In this document: one piece after another, positions 23,701 to 31,286 of the stretch
Layout: each line of letters opens with the position of its first letter
How positions within the stretch are numbered: the stretch's first letter is position 1
DNA from: Prevotella sp. UBA2456
GTDB lineage: Bacteria > Bacteroidota > Bacteroidia > Bacteroidales > Bacteroidaceae
Assembly: GCA_002342415.1 (NCBI GenBank)
Contig: DDPY01000038.1
Coordinates: 79,277 to 115,486 of the forward strand
Direction of reading: 5' to 3'
DNA: 36,210 nt
Program-made: the position numbers and the translations under genes
Notes under the pieces: model-generated
Databases searched by the model: none
The model's input: only the letters and a program-made list of their open reading frames with translations
Told to the model about the DNA's origin: nothing

Positions 23701-24624
23701 CCATTTGGACGATTCAAAGCTGAACGCCTTAGGTGCAAAAGTCAGGCCCTTCTTCGGCTTGACGGTAAAGGTCAGCACATCGTCATCGTTGGCCGTGCCG
23801 GCATTATGGTTCAACGGCTTATAGAGCGTCTGCTGCGATGTGCCGGCAGCACGCTGGGTAGAGACAGTCAGTTTGCCATAGTCGAACTCGGCCACACTGA
23901 ACAGGCCCGAGATCTTTACTTCGGCAGCTGTAGCATCGTCCGTACCCTTGCCGAGGGGCCAGGAGAGTGTGAAATCCTTCTCGTCGACAGGCTTTGCATC
24001 CTCCATCTTCTCGCCAAAGACGGTCACATAGTCCATGTTCCAGTTCGACTTGAAGCCGTTGCCGGCAACGAGTCGCAGGATGACCTTCTCCTTGTTGTTG
24101 GCAGAGAGCTGTACGGAGTTCTTGTTATAGGTCCACCACGTTGCAGCAGTGGTGTAGGCTCCTGCGTCAAACCATGTCTGTCCACCGTCGGTAGAGACCA
24201 CCGCCTCCAGCGTAGCCTCGGCATTGGCACCGTAGGCACAGGCAAAGTCTACCTTGATGTTCTTGTAGCCGCTGGTGGGGAACTGCACTTCGTAGTACAC
24301 ATTGTGCTTCGTACCGTCGGTATAGTCGGTGATGTTGTTTGCTTCGCTGTTCTCAATGCGCAGCACCTTGTTCTGGTAGCCGGTGCAGAGCTGCCAGTAG
24401 CGGCCCTCTGACCAGCCGGTCAACAGATAATTGGCCTTGTCGCCAACACACTCGTCGGGAGCCACCTGTGGTGCTCCACCTTGTCCGAACCATGTGACAG
24501 CGATGTCGTCGCTTGTCTCCATGTTCCACTCAGCCAGTTTCACGCTCTCCTGAGCTGCTGCAGTCATGGGCAGCAGGGCGAAGAGTGCAACCAGCAGTTT
24601 TGTAAAAAAGCTTTTCTTTTGCAT
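20794..24624 (-). CDS. Multidomain secreted pectin methylesterase (CE8)
   Basis: This is a 1276-residue protein with a signal peptide (KLLVALFALLPMTAAAQES). Residues 25-390 hold two carbohydrate-binding or sandwich-like modules. Two repeats typical of the divergent InlB-like B-repeat family follow at about 390-545 (GYHFAGWADADGNEVSTENP; LTFTGWEGDAQGTSAEY). Then come another sandwich (550-720) and an SbsA-type Ig domain (about 725-825, LVSSTPADKAAGAS). The right-handed beta-helix of CE8 is at about 830-1110. Its active-site residues are present: Gln944 (GPQAL), Gln966-Asp967 (SYQDTW), Asp991 (GAVDFIYNNG), Arg1051 and Trp1053 (LGRPWH). It removes methyl groups from homogalacturonan. A final strand-rich module and a sorting-like tail (1229-1276) end it. 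It is 12 nt downstream of the rhamnogalacturonan acetylesterase. Confidence 0.92.
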   Translation of the reverse strand: MQKKSFFTKLLVALFALLPMTAAAQESVKLAEWNMETSDDIAVTWFGQGGAPQVAPDECVGDKANYLLTGWSEGRYWQLCTGYQNKVLRIENSEANNITDYTDGTKHNVYYEVQFPTSGYKNIKVDFACAYGANAEATLEAVVSTDGGQTWFDAGAYTTAATWWTYNKNSVQLSANNKEKVILRLVAGNGFKSNWNMDYVTVFGEKMEDAKPVDEKDFTLSWPLGKGTDDATAAEVKISGLFSVAEFDYGKLTVSTQRAAGTSQQTLYKPLNHNAGTANDDDVLTFTVKPKKGLTFAPKAFSFESSKWGTGGGKFDVMAIAGGQETTLESGFSPARNNEFSSVSYDLSKLTLDANGLVLKIKVYALASNKEYGFGSVVLTGDVTGTPEAVSAYTMSVKLGTEGAGSVSCNPAGAEFDEGTSLTVTATENFGYHFAGWADADGNEVSTENPYTFDIKQNTTLVANYTKNNVYALNMKWTGGANENLVQFLPVGNYVDGVHYYEEGTDVKVTAVNNRILTFTGWEGDAQGTSAEYDIKMDADKNVTANFSATDFIVGWDLYNDAPKSERAADYKADTENAGLLSLRNASGETTSWLANGVAAGMMNGKYGARVWRPLSGNYYFELSFSSKGYENLKLSASVGDDYNAHSIIFAQYSIDGGQTFNTFGTYNLPNRGWDSQEFGLPADAAGVDRLFIRFMPDYTSPLTGVTSDNDGTAIADIYVLADATGAASEVATLVSSTPADKAAGASRNGSVILSFDNKVKAGSGAATLNGEQIAPIISGKSAIFKYSGLKYATQYTFSMPEGVLVSRSGQAVAATEITFTTMERQQPEAKVYDAVVAQDGSGDYTKLQDAIDHAPEGRAKPWLIFVKNGRYNEHIDIPAAKTHLHIIGQDRDNTVVYDNRLSGGDNAYPVDPGATVVVKGTDTFLENITLENSYGYEKLDGPQALALNTVADRVCMNNVALLSYQDTWITSSSSTARHYIKNSVIEGAVDFIYNNGNVYLDGDTLQINRPSGGYIVAPRHTADTKWGYVFQNNIIRPRKGINVTDVWLGRPWHDQPKTVYINTQTFINIPAKGWYNTMGGLPALWAEYNTVDKDGNPVDLSQRETYYWYWIDKEAGTKAEVFNVKNTLTAEEAAQYTLKNVMGGDDNWQPDLLCEACDAPVVKGADGKLSWKAVPYAICYVVTKNGEVAGFTKDTTFDGYTEADVWQVQSVNEYGGLSQKATANVSTGIQMGDAQPAAAVEAIYTIDGKRLTQLQRGLNIVRMSDGSTRKVMVKY

Positions 24625-24636
24625 AGTAGTTATTGA

Positions 24637-26511
24637 TTAGTAAATGACTTTCTTGATGCTTCCGTCGCTCATGCGGACGATGTTCAGGCCGCGCTGCATC
24701 TGAGTGTTCCGTCGACCGTCAACGGTAAAAAAAGCAGTAGCCTTGCTGTCTTTAGTGCTTGCCTGGCTGATGCCTGTAGCCGATACTGCCATGCCGTGGA
24801 TGGTGAGGTCGGACAGACAGATGGTCTTGCCGCTGGCAGCACCGTTGTACCAGGGATAGACACGAACGAGGAGCTCCTGACCCTCCTTGACGGTGAGCAC
24901 CGGCTTGGCCTCTACATACTGCGGATTGTTGGCAGGCATACTCTTCTTTTCGTAGATGGTGGTGCGCGTCTCGAAGTTATCGGTGGAGTAGTAGATGTGG
25001 CAGCACATGCCATTGCCGCCGCACCCTGATGCGAAGAGTGATATCTGGTCAATCTTCAGTTCTGTGCCGGCAGCAGGCTTTATGCCCCACTGTATGTAGC
25101 GGTCGGGGTTGTCATCTATCTCCTCAGCAGGCCAGTTGTCGCCTGTCAGCAGGTCGCGCTGCATCTTGCGGGCAGCGTCATAGCCCGTCCAATCAGGCCA
25201 AACGGTCTTGGCATTGGGGTTGGAATAACGCTGCACGTACATTCCCTGGAATGTCTGGGCAATAGGCGTTGCTGGTCCCGTCAGCTCATAGGAGTCATCT
25301 TTCTCCAATCGCCAGTAGGCTTTTACCTCTGTACCGCCCTCAAGAGTTACTGCAACGGCTTTGACGGGTATTTCGATGCTCTTGTCGCCCTGACTGATTG
25401 TGATGGTGCCGGTGGTCTCACCATCTGATGCCAGTGTCAGCTGGGCATAGAAGGTCTTCACCAATGTAGAGCCGCTGTAGTCGGAAGTAAGTGTCTTGGT
25501 CCACTCTTTCTTGTCGAAAGACAGCTCAATGCCGTCAGTGGCAGTAATGCTCACGGTGCCTGTCTCGGGTGAGAGGCCAAAGCCGTTCAGCGTGAATTCC
25601 TTTTGCAGGGTCTGACCCTTATACGCCTCGCCTAAGTCGCCCGTCGCAGGCGTTACCGTAAGGTCAGTGGGGAGTGTAATATCACTGGCCATAATACCCT
25701 GTGCCTTCATCAGACGGGCACATTCGCGGGCCACCAACACAGCACCCGTTGTATTAAAATGAGTAGAGCCCTCGCCATCAAAAAGATACTCATGACACTT
25801 GGCATCGCCATAACTCTCATATAACTCGGCTGTAGCCGTGGTCAGATCTATAAATGAGACTCCTTTCTCCTCAGCCAGTTTCTGCGAGTGGTAAGCATAG
25901 TCCATGGTGTGGTCGTCGGCAGGAACACTTTGCTTCTCTTTAATACCGTCAGCAGTCAGTACAGAGAACGAGTCGCCCAGGTCGTGACGGCCATTGCGGC
26001 GAATCTTCGAGCCGGTGAAGTAAGAGCGGCACACAGGTGAGCATATAATAGGTGTAGCCCCCAGTTCCTTGACCTCGTCAATAATCTTGCCCAGCCATTC
26101 CTTGTAGGTCGTAGAGGGTACGGTACCGCGCTGGTCAACAGCAGCGGCAGCTGTGTTGTCCCCCTTTTCCTTATAATAATTATAAAGAGCAACACCATCC
26201 ATGCCAGAGTTTTTTTCGTCATTATGCCCGAAGGTGATGATAACATAGTCACCAGCCTCTACATTCTTTTTGGCCGTTTGCCACAACTCGTTGTAACCGC
26301 CACGGGAGTCACGTCCGCCCTTGGCATAGTTAATCGACGTCCAGCCATTGGTGAGGAAGTTACCGAAGTACATACCCCAACCACGAGTAACGGTGGCAGA
26401 CTCGTCATAAGGAGCCATAGTGGAGTCTCCCAGTGTGTGCACCTTCTTGGCTGCCGATGCCGTAGCGAGCATCAGCACTGCCGTCATCAGGAAAAGTAGT
26501 TTTGTTTTCAT
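24637..26511 (-). CDS. Rhamnogalacturonan acetylesterase (CE12, SGNH) with C-terminal modules
   Basis: The ATG at 26511 gives the better signal peptide (MKTKLLFLMTAVLMLATASA); the ORF extends six codons further to 26529. The 624-residue protein has an SGNH domain at about 24-275: catalytic Ser30 in GDST, Gly65 in KGG, and Asn97 in GHND. His251 lies in STHFN. Asp is expected three residues before that His, but Gly248 is there (Glu247, Asp245 nearby). Residues 280-390 are a beta-sandwich, 395-575 a carbohydrate-binding-like module, and the end carries the tail also seen in the pectin methylesterase. It deacetylates rhamnogalacturonan I. It is probably the first gene of a two-gene operon. Confidence 0.9.
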   Translation of the reverse strand: MKTKLLFLMTAVLMLATASAAKKVHTLGDSTMAPYDESATVTRGWGMYFGNFLTNGWTSINYAKGGRDSRGGYNELWQTAKKNVEAGDYVIITFGHNDEKNSGMDGVALYNYYKEKGDNTAAAAVDQRGTVPSTTYKEWLGKIIDEVKELGATPIICSPVCRSYFTGSKIRRNGRHDLGDSFSVLTADGIKEKQSVPADDHTMDYAYHSQKLAEEKGVSFIDLTTATAELYESYGDAKCHEYLFDGEGSTHFNTTGAVLVARECARLMKAQGIMASDITLPTDLTVTPATGDLGEAYKGQTLQKEFTLNGFGLSPETGTVSITATDGIELSFDKKEWTKTLTSDYSGSTLVKTFYAQLTLASDGETTGTITISQGDKSIEIPVKAVAVTLEGGTEVKAYWRLEKDDSYELTGPATPIAQTFQGMYVQRYSNPNAKTVWPDWTGYDAARKMQRDLLTGDNWPAEEIDDNPDRYIQWGIKPAAGTELKIDQISLFASGCGGNGMCCHIYYSTDNFETRTTIYEKKSMPANNPQYVEAKPVLTVKEGQELLVRVYPWYNGAASGKTICLSDLTIHGMAVSATGISQASTKDSKATAFFTVDGRRNTQMQRGLNIVRMSDGSIKKVIY

Positions 26512-26552
26512 TTTACAATCAGATATCATGAATTATTTAAAATTTCTGAGTG

Positions 26553-26560
26553 CAAAATTA
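26553..26560 (-). promoter_or_regulatory. Candidate -7 box for the esterase operon
   Basis: TAATTTTG on the minus strand, about 42 nt before the start at 26511. A matching -33 TTTG is not obvious, as expected of a promoter that needs an activator. The 130-nt gap to the regulator gene (26530-26659) contains this box and A/T-rich DNA that may hold the regulator's binding site. Confidence 0.55.
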
Positions 26561-26659
26561 GGTATGTTTATCCATGAAATGGGGGAAATTTGCATCAAAG
26601 AGGGATGAAAAACGCGTCAATCAGCATTTGTCACCCCCTAATGATGCGTAAATACTCCA

Positions 26660-29020
26660 TCAGGAGTTCTTGTATTCTGTTGGTGACTGACCAATACTCT
26701 GCTTGAAGCTGCGACTAAAGTATTTCGGATCAGTAAAGCCGCAACTATATGCCACTTCGGCAACCGTTTTATTAGTTTCCCTAAGCAGCTGACAGGCACG
26801 TTTGATACGAGCCTCACGCAGCAAATCCTGTGGTGTGATACCCATAGCCTGCTTGAGTTTCCGCTGCAATCCACTGCGACTGACTGCCGCTGCCGTGGCC
26901 ATGTCTCCCACCCCGGCTTCACTATTTGCAATATTCTCTTCCACAAACTGCATCACACGCTGAAGTATAGGATCTATTTCTCGCTCTTCCCTGTTCTCCT
27001 CTTGCTTGTCGCCCGAAATGATCCCCTCTCCATTTTTTTTGATTAACGCCAGATATTTCTCCAGCGTCTCATGTTGCTTACGCTTGATTTGTCGTATATA
27101 TAATAAGGTAAAGATAGCTGCTGCCAAGAAACCTACAACAAGCAACACAATAAGTAATCGTCCGAAAGCCGACTCCCAAAAAGTAGGTTGTACCACAATG
27201 GTCAGCCGACGGATGTTACCAGCCCACTGGCCGTCAGCATTTGTAGAACGAATCTCCAACTGACAGGTTCCTGGTGACAAGTCAAGCAATGTAGCAGAAC
27301 GGTCGTGGCCAATGTAGTTCCACTGCTTACTGGGCAAAAGCCGGAAGGCATAGCTGATACGCTCTGGAGCACTGTATTCGAGAGCGGCAAAGCGAATCGT
27401 CAGGCTTCGCTCATGGGGACCCAGCAGGATGGTATCGGCATAGGCTACAGCCCAGCGGTCATTAGCACCCTGAACAGAAACTCCCGTCAGCACAAGAGGT
27501 GGCTGGTAAACTTGGCGGAACATCTTGTGAGTGGAGGTCACAAAAGCTCCATCAGTCAAGCCAAAAAGCCAACGGTCGCCACTAAGACGTTGCGGACGGG
27601 CATCACTAAAGCGATAGTCACTACCCGTAAAACGAGCATCGAGCACTCGATAGTGACCTGCACTGTCCAACAGACTCACTAGATGGCAACTGACCACCAT
27701 GGTCCAGTTGTTGTCCATCTTTGTCATGGATAATACCACATCAGATGGTAACAGGTGGGCAGCAGCATTATAATGCCTGAAAGACAATTGGCCGGCCAGC
27801 AGGTCGTGACCCTCTATACGATTGATACCGCCACTTTCCGTACTGATGTAGTAGTTCCCGTGGACGTCTTGTATCATATCCATAGTAGCACTACTGCTCA
27901 GACTTTTGGCACGATCTGATTCCCGTTGGTGCTGATGAAACTGCATGTCATCAGCGTTTTCCTCTAATTTGGCTATCAACAGGCCGTCTGTCGTCGTAGC
28001 CATAAGCACCTGGCCATTCTCGGCAGTAGTCAAGAAACGTGCCCGTTGGAAAACATTCTCTGGATAGTTCTTAGGCACACGAAAGTGGGGAATCTTGGCC
28101 TTTGGCTCATCAGTATAGCAAAGTCCCCCGCCCAATGTTGCTAACCATAGCCGGCCAATAGAATCCTGGGTGATTGCATATACATTGCTATGAGGTAAAT
28201 CTGTGAAATGTTCTACTTTGAATATTCCTGTCGTAGTTTCGGTTAATCGGAACAAACCGTCAGGTTTGGTGCCAAGCCACAAAGTACCGTCAGCCGCCTC
28301 ATACATGCAATAAACAGCGGCACCAAAGCGGGTATAGGCTTGACGAAGATGGCCGTCAGGTGCCAGATAGCCAAGCAGCCTGTCACCATCGGCCGAGTAG
28401 ACACGCAGGGCAGCATCGTCCTTGGTGGCCACCCAGTAGCGTTGCCGGTGGTCGGTGAAGAGACATTTCACCTCAGCTTTTGGCTCTATGTCCAATCGTT
28501 CTGTATTCTGCTCAATAAGTATTTCTTTGTTAATACCTACCGCTCCTAACGTCCATCGGTTGCCCTGACGATCAGTATAACCAAAGCCTCGTTGCCTGTC
28601 GTCGTCCTTCCGCGCTTGTGACATACGGTAGCGCTTCAGATCGTCGGCAGCATGGCTGGCCTCCTTGGCTGTCATGTTGGTAAAACGATAGGTATGCGTA
28701 TCAAACAGATAATAGCCATCGTCCACACGGCAAACGATTTTTCCGTCGGGACGCAGGGCTATATCGCGAAAACGGTCGGTCGTCATGTGGCAGCCATCAC
28801 CCACCTGAGACTTGAAGGTGTGGAACTCATAGCCGTCGTATCTACATAGCCCGTTCCATGTTGCAAACCACATGAAGCCCAGCTCGTCTTGCAGCAGCTG
28901 GGTGACGTGTCCATGTGGAAGCCCGTCCTCTTCGTCATAAAATATCACACGTTGTAGTGGCTGGCCGACTGTGACCAGCCAAGACAGGTAGGAGAGGAGG
29001 AGGAAAAAGTTCCGTTTCAT
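26660..29020 (-). CDS. Transmembrane one-component regulator: two-component-type propeller sensor fused to AraC DNA-binding domain
   Basis: The 786-residue protein has a signal peptide or anchor (MKRNFFLLLSYLSWLVTVGQ). A periplasmic two-component-regulator propeller follows, its repeats marked by GFMWFATWNGLCRYDG, GTLWLGTKPDGLFRL and GRLWLATLGGGLCY. Then come a Y_Y_Y-type sandwich (about 535-605), one membrane span at about 622-642, a short coiled linker, and an AraC HTH pair at about 688-783 (MATAAAVSRSGLQRKLKQAM; VAEVAYSCGFTDPKYFSRSF). Hybrid two-component sensors of Bacteroidetes have kinase, phosphoacceptor and receiver domains in the middle. Here none is present, so the protein would bind DNA directly from the membrane. 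It probably controls the adjacent esterase genes. The start is 4 nt after the CE2-like gene. Confidence 0.88.
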   Translation of the reverse strand: MKRNFFLLLSYLSWLVTVGQPLQRVIFYDEEDGLPHGHVTQLLQDELGFMWFATWNGLCRYDGYEFHTFKSQVGDGCHMTTDRFRDIALRPDGKIVCRVDDGYYLFDTHTYRFTNMTAKEASHAADDLKRYRMSQARKDDDRQRGFGYTDRQGNRWTLGAVGINKEILIEQNTERLDIEPKAEVKCLFTDHRQRYWVATKDDAALRVYSADGDRLLGYLAPDGHLRQAYTRFGAAVYCMYEAADGTLWLGTKPDGLFRLTETTTGIFKVEHFTDLPHSNVYAITQDSIGRLWLATLGGGLCYTDEPKAKIPHFRVPKNYPENVFQRARFLTTAENGQVLMATTTDGLLIAKLEENADDMQFHQHQRESDRAKSLSSSATMDMIQDVHGNYYISTESGGINRIEGHDLLAGQLSFRHYNAAAHLLPSDVVLSMTKMDNNWTMVVSCHLVSLLDSAGHYRVLDARFTGSDYRFSDARPQRLSGDRWLFGLTDGAFVTSTHKMFRQVYQPPLVLTGVSVQGANDRWAVAYADTILLGPHERSLTIRFAALEYSAPERISYAFRLLPSKQWNYIGHDRSATLLDLSPGTCQLEIRSTNADGQWAGNIRRLTIVVQPTFWESAFGRLLIVLLVVGFLAAAIFTLLYIRQIKRKQHETLEKYLALIKKNGEGIISGDKQEENREEREIDPILQRVMQFVEENIANSEAGVGDMATAAAVSRSGLQRKLKQAMGITPQDLLREARIKRACQLLRETNKTVAEVAYSCGFTDPKYFSRSFKQSIGQSPTEYKNS

Positions 29021-29024
29021 TGTT

Positions 29025-30125
29025 TCAGAACCACTGCATGAGCGAACGGAGATAGGCTGTCAGCTCGGCAGCCATCTTCTGGTGCTGCCACTTGCTGGGG
29101 TGCCAGGAGGCACCATACTGGATGTCGCCTGTCTGGGGAGTGAAGTCGAAGCGGTAGACCTCTTTATCACCTTGTTTCTGAGCCTCGCCGACCACCTCGT
29201 TCAGTGTCCGGCGGGCTATCTCAAGCTCCTTGCCATTAAGCATCGAGCCGCACAGGTAGACAATCTTTGCTTTCGGATGATGCCCTCGCACCTGCTTGAG
29301 GAACCGCTGGTAGGCAGCCTTCAGCAACCGGACATCGTAGTTGTTGGTCGAGAGGTCGTTGGTGCCTAAGTTGATGCATACCAATTGGGGTTGATAGCGG
29401 CTGAAGTCCCAGCGCTCCGAGCGGTCATAGAGATTAGTGTACTCATATTCGGTGGTCATCACATTCTCGGGTGTTCCCGCCTTGGGGCCGCCGTAGCTGC
29501 GATAGACCCCGATACCGCTGCGAGCCACCACATGAGCCACCGCATCCAGAGCCCTACAGGTGAGTTGGGCATAGGTCAGGTAGTGGTTCTCCGTCTCATA
29601 CTCAAAGGGGTCGCTGGCCACGATGGCCTCGTTGCCATAGCCGCAGGTGATGCTGTTGCCGATGAATTCGATGGTGCGCTGAGGCAGGGCTGGCGGAGGC
29701 AAGAGCGTTGCACCCTTGTCGAGAATGAAACCGCGGAAATCGGGTTTCAGCTCATAGCCCTCGATGACATACATCAGCCGAAGGGTATGCGCACCCTGAG
29801 GCAGGGCGGCGGCAATGGTCACCACGGAGTCACGCTCGCCCATCAGACTCACCTTGAAGGGCTGTGCATCATCCACCTTTGCCATATAGTAGCCACTGTG
29901 CGGCTTGCCCCAGAGCTTGATAGAGGTGCCCGTGAAGCAAACATTGATCTGGGTACCCGGGAAGGTGAAGCGGGGACGCTCTGGGTTGTCAAAGCAGATG
30001 CGCCCGACATACTGGATGTTGGTGTCGGTAGGACGGATAACGGTACCCTGCAACGGGAGTGTCGTGCTGGCCTGCGCACACAGGGTGGTCAAAGCCACGA
30101 GGAAAATGGAAATAATACGTTTCAT
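29025..30125 (-). CDS. Secreted SGNH esterase, carbohydrate esterase family 2-like
   Basis: The 366-residue protein has a signal peptide (MKRIISIFLVALTTLCAQA), an N-terminal jelly-roll domain at about 25-145 (YVGRICFDNPERPRFTFPGT), and an SGNH hydrolase domain with Ser158 in FIGNSITCGYG, Asn in GTNDLS, and His in ASWHPS near residue 340. The order jelly-roll then SGNH is that of CE2 acetylxylan esterases. Asp before the catalytic His is Ser here, compatible with the Ser-His dyad described for some CE2 enzymes. It would deacetylate plant polysaccharide or oligosaccharide. It is the first gene of the minus-strand locus and shares a divergent promoter region with ruvB. Confidence 0.85.
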   Translation of the reverse strand: MKRIISIFLVALTTLCAQASTTLPLQGTVIRPTDTNIQYVGRICFDNPERPRFTFPGTQINVCFTGTSIKLWGKPHSGYYMAKVDDAQPFKVSLMGERDSVVTIAAALPQGAHTLRLMYVIEGYELKPDFRGFILDKGATLLPPPALPQRTIEFIGNSITCGYGNEAIVASDPFEYETENHYLTYAQLTCRALDAVAHVVARSGIGVYRSYGGPKAGTPENVMTTEYEYTNLYDRSERWDFSRYQPQLVCINLGTNDLSTNNYDVRLLKAAYQRFLKQVRGHHPKAKIVYLCGSMLNGKELEIARRTLNEVVGEAQKQGDKEVYRFDFTPQTGDIQYGASWHPSKWQHQKMAAELTAYLRSLMQWF

Positions 30126-30147
30126 AAATAGGTTTTTGCTTTTGTGC

Positions 30148-30182
30148 TTGCAAAAATACGAAAAAAATACTTAACTTTGCAA
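30148..30182. promoter_or_regulatory. Overlapping divergent promoters of ruvB and the CE2-like esterase
   Basis: Rightward: TTG 30148-30150, 21 nt, TAACTTTG 30172-30179. Leftward: TTG 30182-30180, 21 nt, TATTTTTG 30158-30151. The inverted repeats CTTGCAAA (30147-30154) and TTTGCAAG (30176-30183) contain the -33 of one promoter and the end of the -7 box of the other. Only one polymerase should be able to bind at a time. Confidence 0.75.
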
Positions 30183-30198
30183 GCAGAAACATAAAAAA

Positions 30199-31239
30199 AT
30201 GATGATGGACGAAGATTTTGATATCCGCCAAGAGCAAATGTCGTCGAGCGAAAAGGAGTTCGAAAACGCCTTGCGCCCGTTGTCGTTCCACGACTTCAGT
30301 GGGCAGCAGCAGGTGGTGGAAAACCTGGAGGTGTTTGTCGAGGCTGCCAAATATCGCGGCGAGCCGCTCGACCATGTATTGCTACACGGCCCTCCCGGAC
30401 TGGGAAAGACCACGCTGTCGAACATCATAGCCAACGAGTTGGGCGTGGGCTTCAAGATTACCAGCGGCCCCGTGCTCGACAAGCCAGGCGATCTGGCGGG
30501 CATACTGACCTCGCTGGAGAAAAACGATGTGCTGTTTATTGACGAGATTCACCGATTGTCGCCCGTAGTCGAGGAGTATCTATACTCGGCTATGGAGGAC
30601 TATCGCATAGACATCATGATAGACAAGGGTCCCTCGGCCCGCAGCATCCAGATAGACCTGAACCCGTTCACGCTGGTGGGAGCCACCACGCGTAGCGGAC
30701 TGCTGACGGCTCCCCTGCGTGCCCGCTTTGGCATCAACATGCACTTGCAGTACTATGAGCCACAGACCCTGCAACGCATCATCGAGCGCTCGGCCAGCAT
30801 CCTGCGCGTACCCATCACTACCGATGCCTCGCTTGAGATAGCCCGCCGCTCGCGCGGCACCCCCCGTATTGCCAATGCCCTGCTCCGTCGTGTGCGCGAC
30901 TTTGCCCAAGTGAAGGGTACGGGGCGCATCGACTCACAGATTACCAAGATAGCCCTGAAAGCCCTGAACATCGACCAGTACGGACTGGACGAGATAGACA
31001 ACCGCATCCTGCTGACCATCATCGACAAGTTCCGAGGCGGTCCGGTGGGCATCACCACCATTGCCACCGCCATTGGCGAGGATGCCGGAACGGTGGAGGA
31101 GGTCTACGAGCCTTTCCTCATCATGGAGGGATTCATCAAGCGCACGCCCCGCGGCCGCATGGTGACCGAGCTGGCCTACAAGCACTTCGGGCGCAATCCC
31201 TATTCGGGCAACATCATGGAACCGACACTGTTTGAGTGA
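30199..31239 (+). CDS. ruvB: Holliday junction branch migration ATPase RuvB
   Basis: The 346-residue motor drives branch migration with RuvA at recombination junctions. Visible are the Walker A motif GPPGLGKTT (64-72), Walker B LFIDEIH (112-118), the sensor VGATTRSGLLTAPLRARFG, and the C-terminal winged-helix (GPVGITTIATAIGEDAGTVEEVYEPFLI, TPRGRM). Length and order are normal. Three Met codons begin the frame (30199, 30202, 30205) and the exact start is uncertain by two residues. The gene stops directly before a heptamer repeat array and coaD. Confidence 0.97.
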   Translation: MMMDEDFDIRQEQMSSSEKEFENALRPLSFHDFSGQQQVVENLEVFVEAAKYRGEPLDHVLLHGPPGLGKTTLSNIIANELGVGFKITSGPVLDKPGDLAGILTSLEKNDVLFIDEIHRLSPVVEEYLYSAMEDYRIDIMIDKGPSARSIQIDLNPFTLVGATTRSGLLTAPLRARFGINMHLQYYEPQTLQRIIERSASILRVPITTDASLEIARRSRGTPRIANALLRRVRDFAQVKGTGRIDSQITKIALKALNIDQYGLDEIDNRILLTIIDKFRGGPVGITTIATAIGEDAGTVEEVYEPFLIMEGFIKRTPRGRMVTELAYKHFGRNPYSGNIMEPTLFE

Positions 31240-31281
31240 GTTGAGAGTTGAGAGTTGAAAGTTGAGAGTTGAGAGTTGAGA
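31240..31281. repeat. Six tandem heptamers between ruvB and coaD
   Basis: GTTGAGA repeated six times with one GTTGAAA, starting at the base after the ruvB stop and ending 5 nt before the coaD start (a partial GTT follows). The same unit follows ddl at 8514-8576. Confidence 0.95.
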
Positions 31282-31286
31282 GTTAT

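Noticed and set aside
22687..24411. 574-codon plus-strand open frame inside the pectin methylesterase
   Set aside because: It is a shadow of the esterase gene. No start context, signal or motif; composition is typical of an antisense frame.
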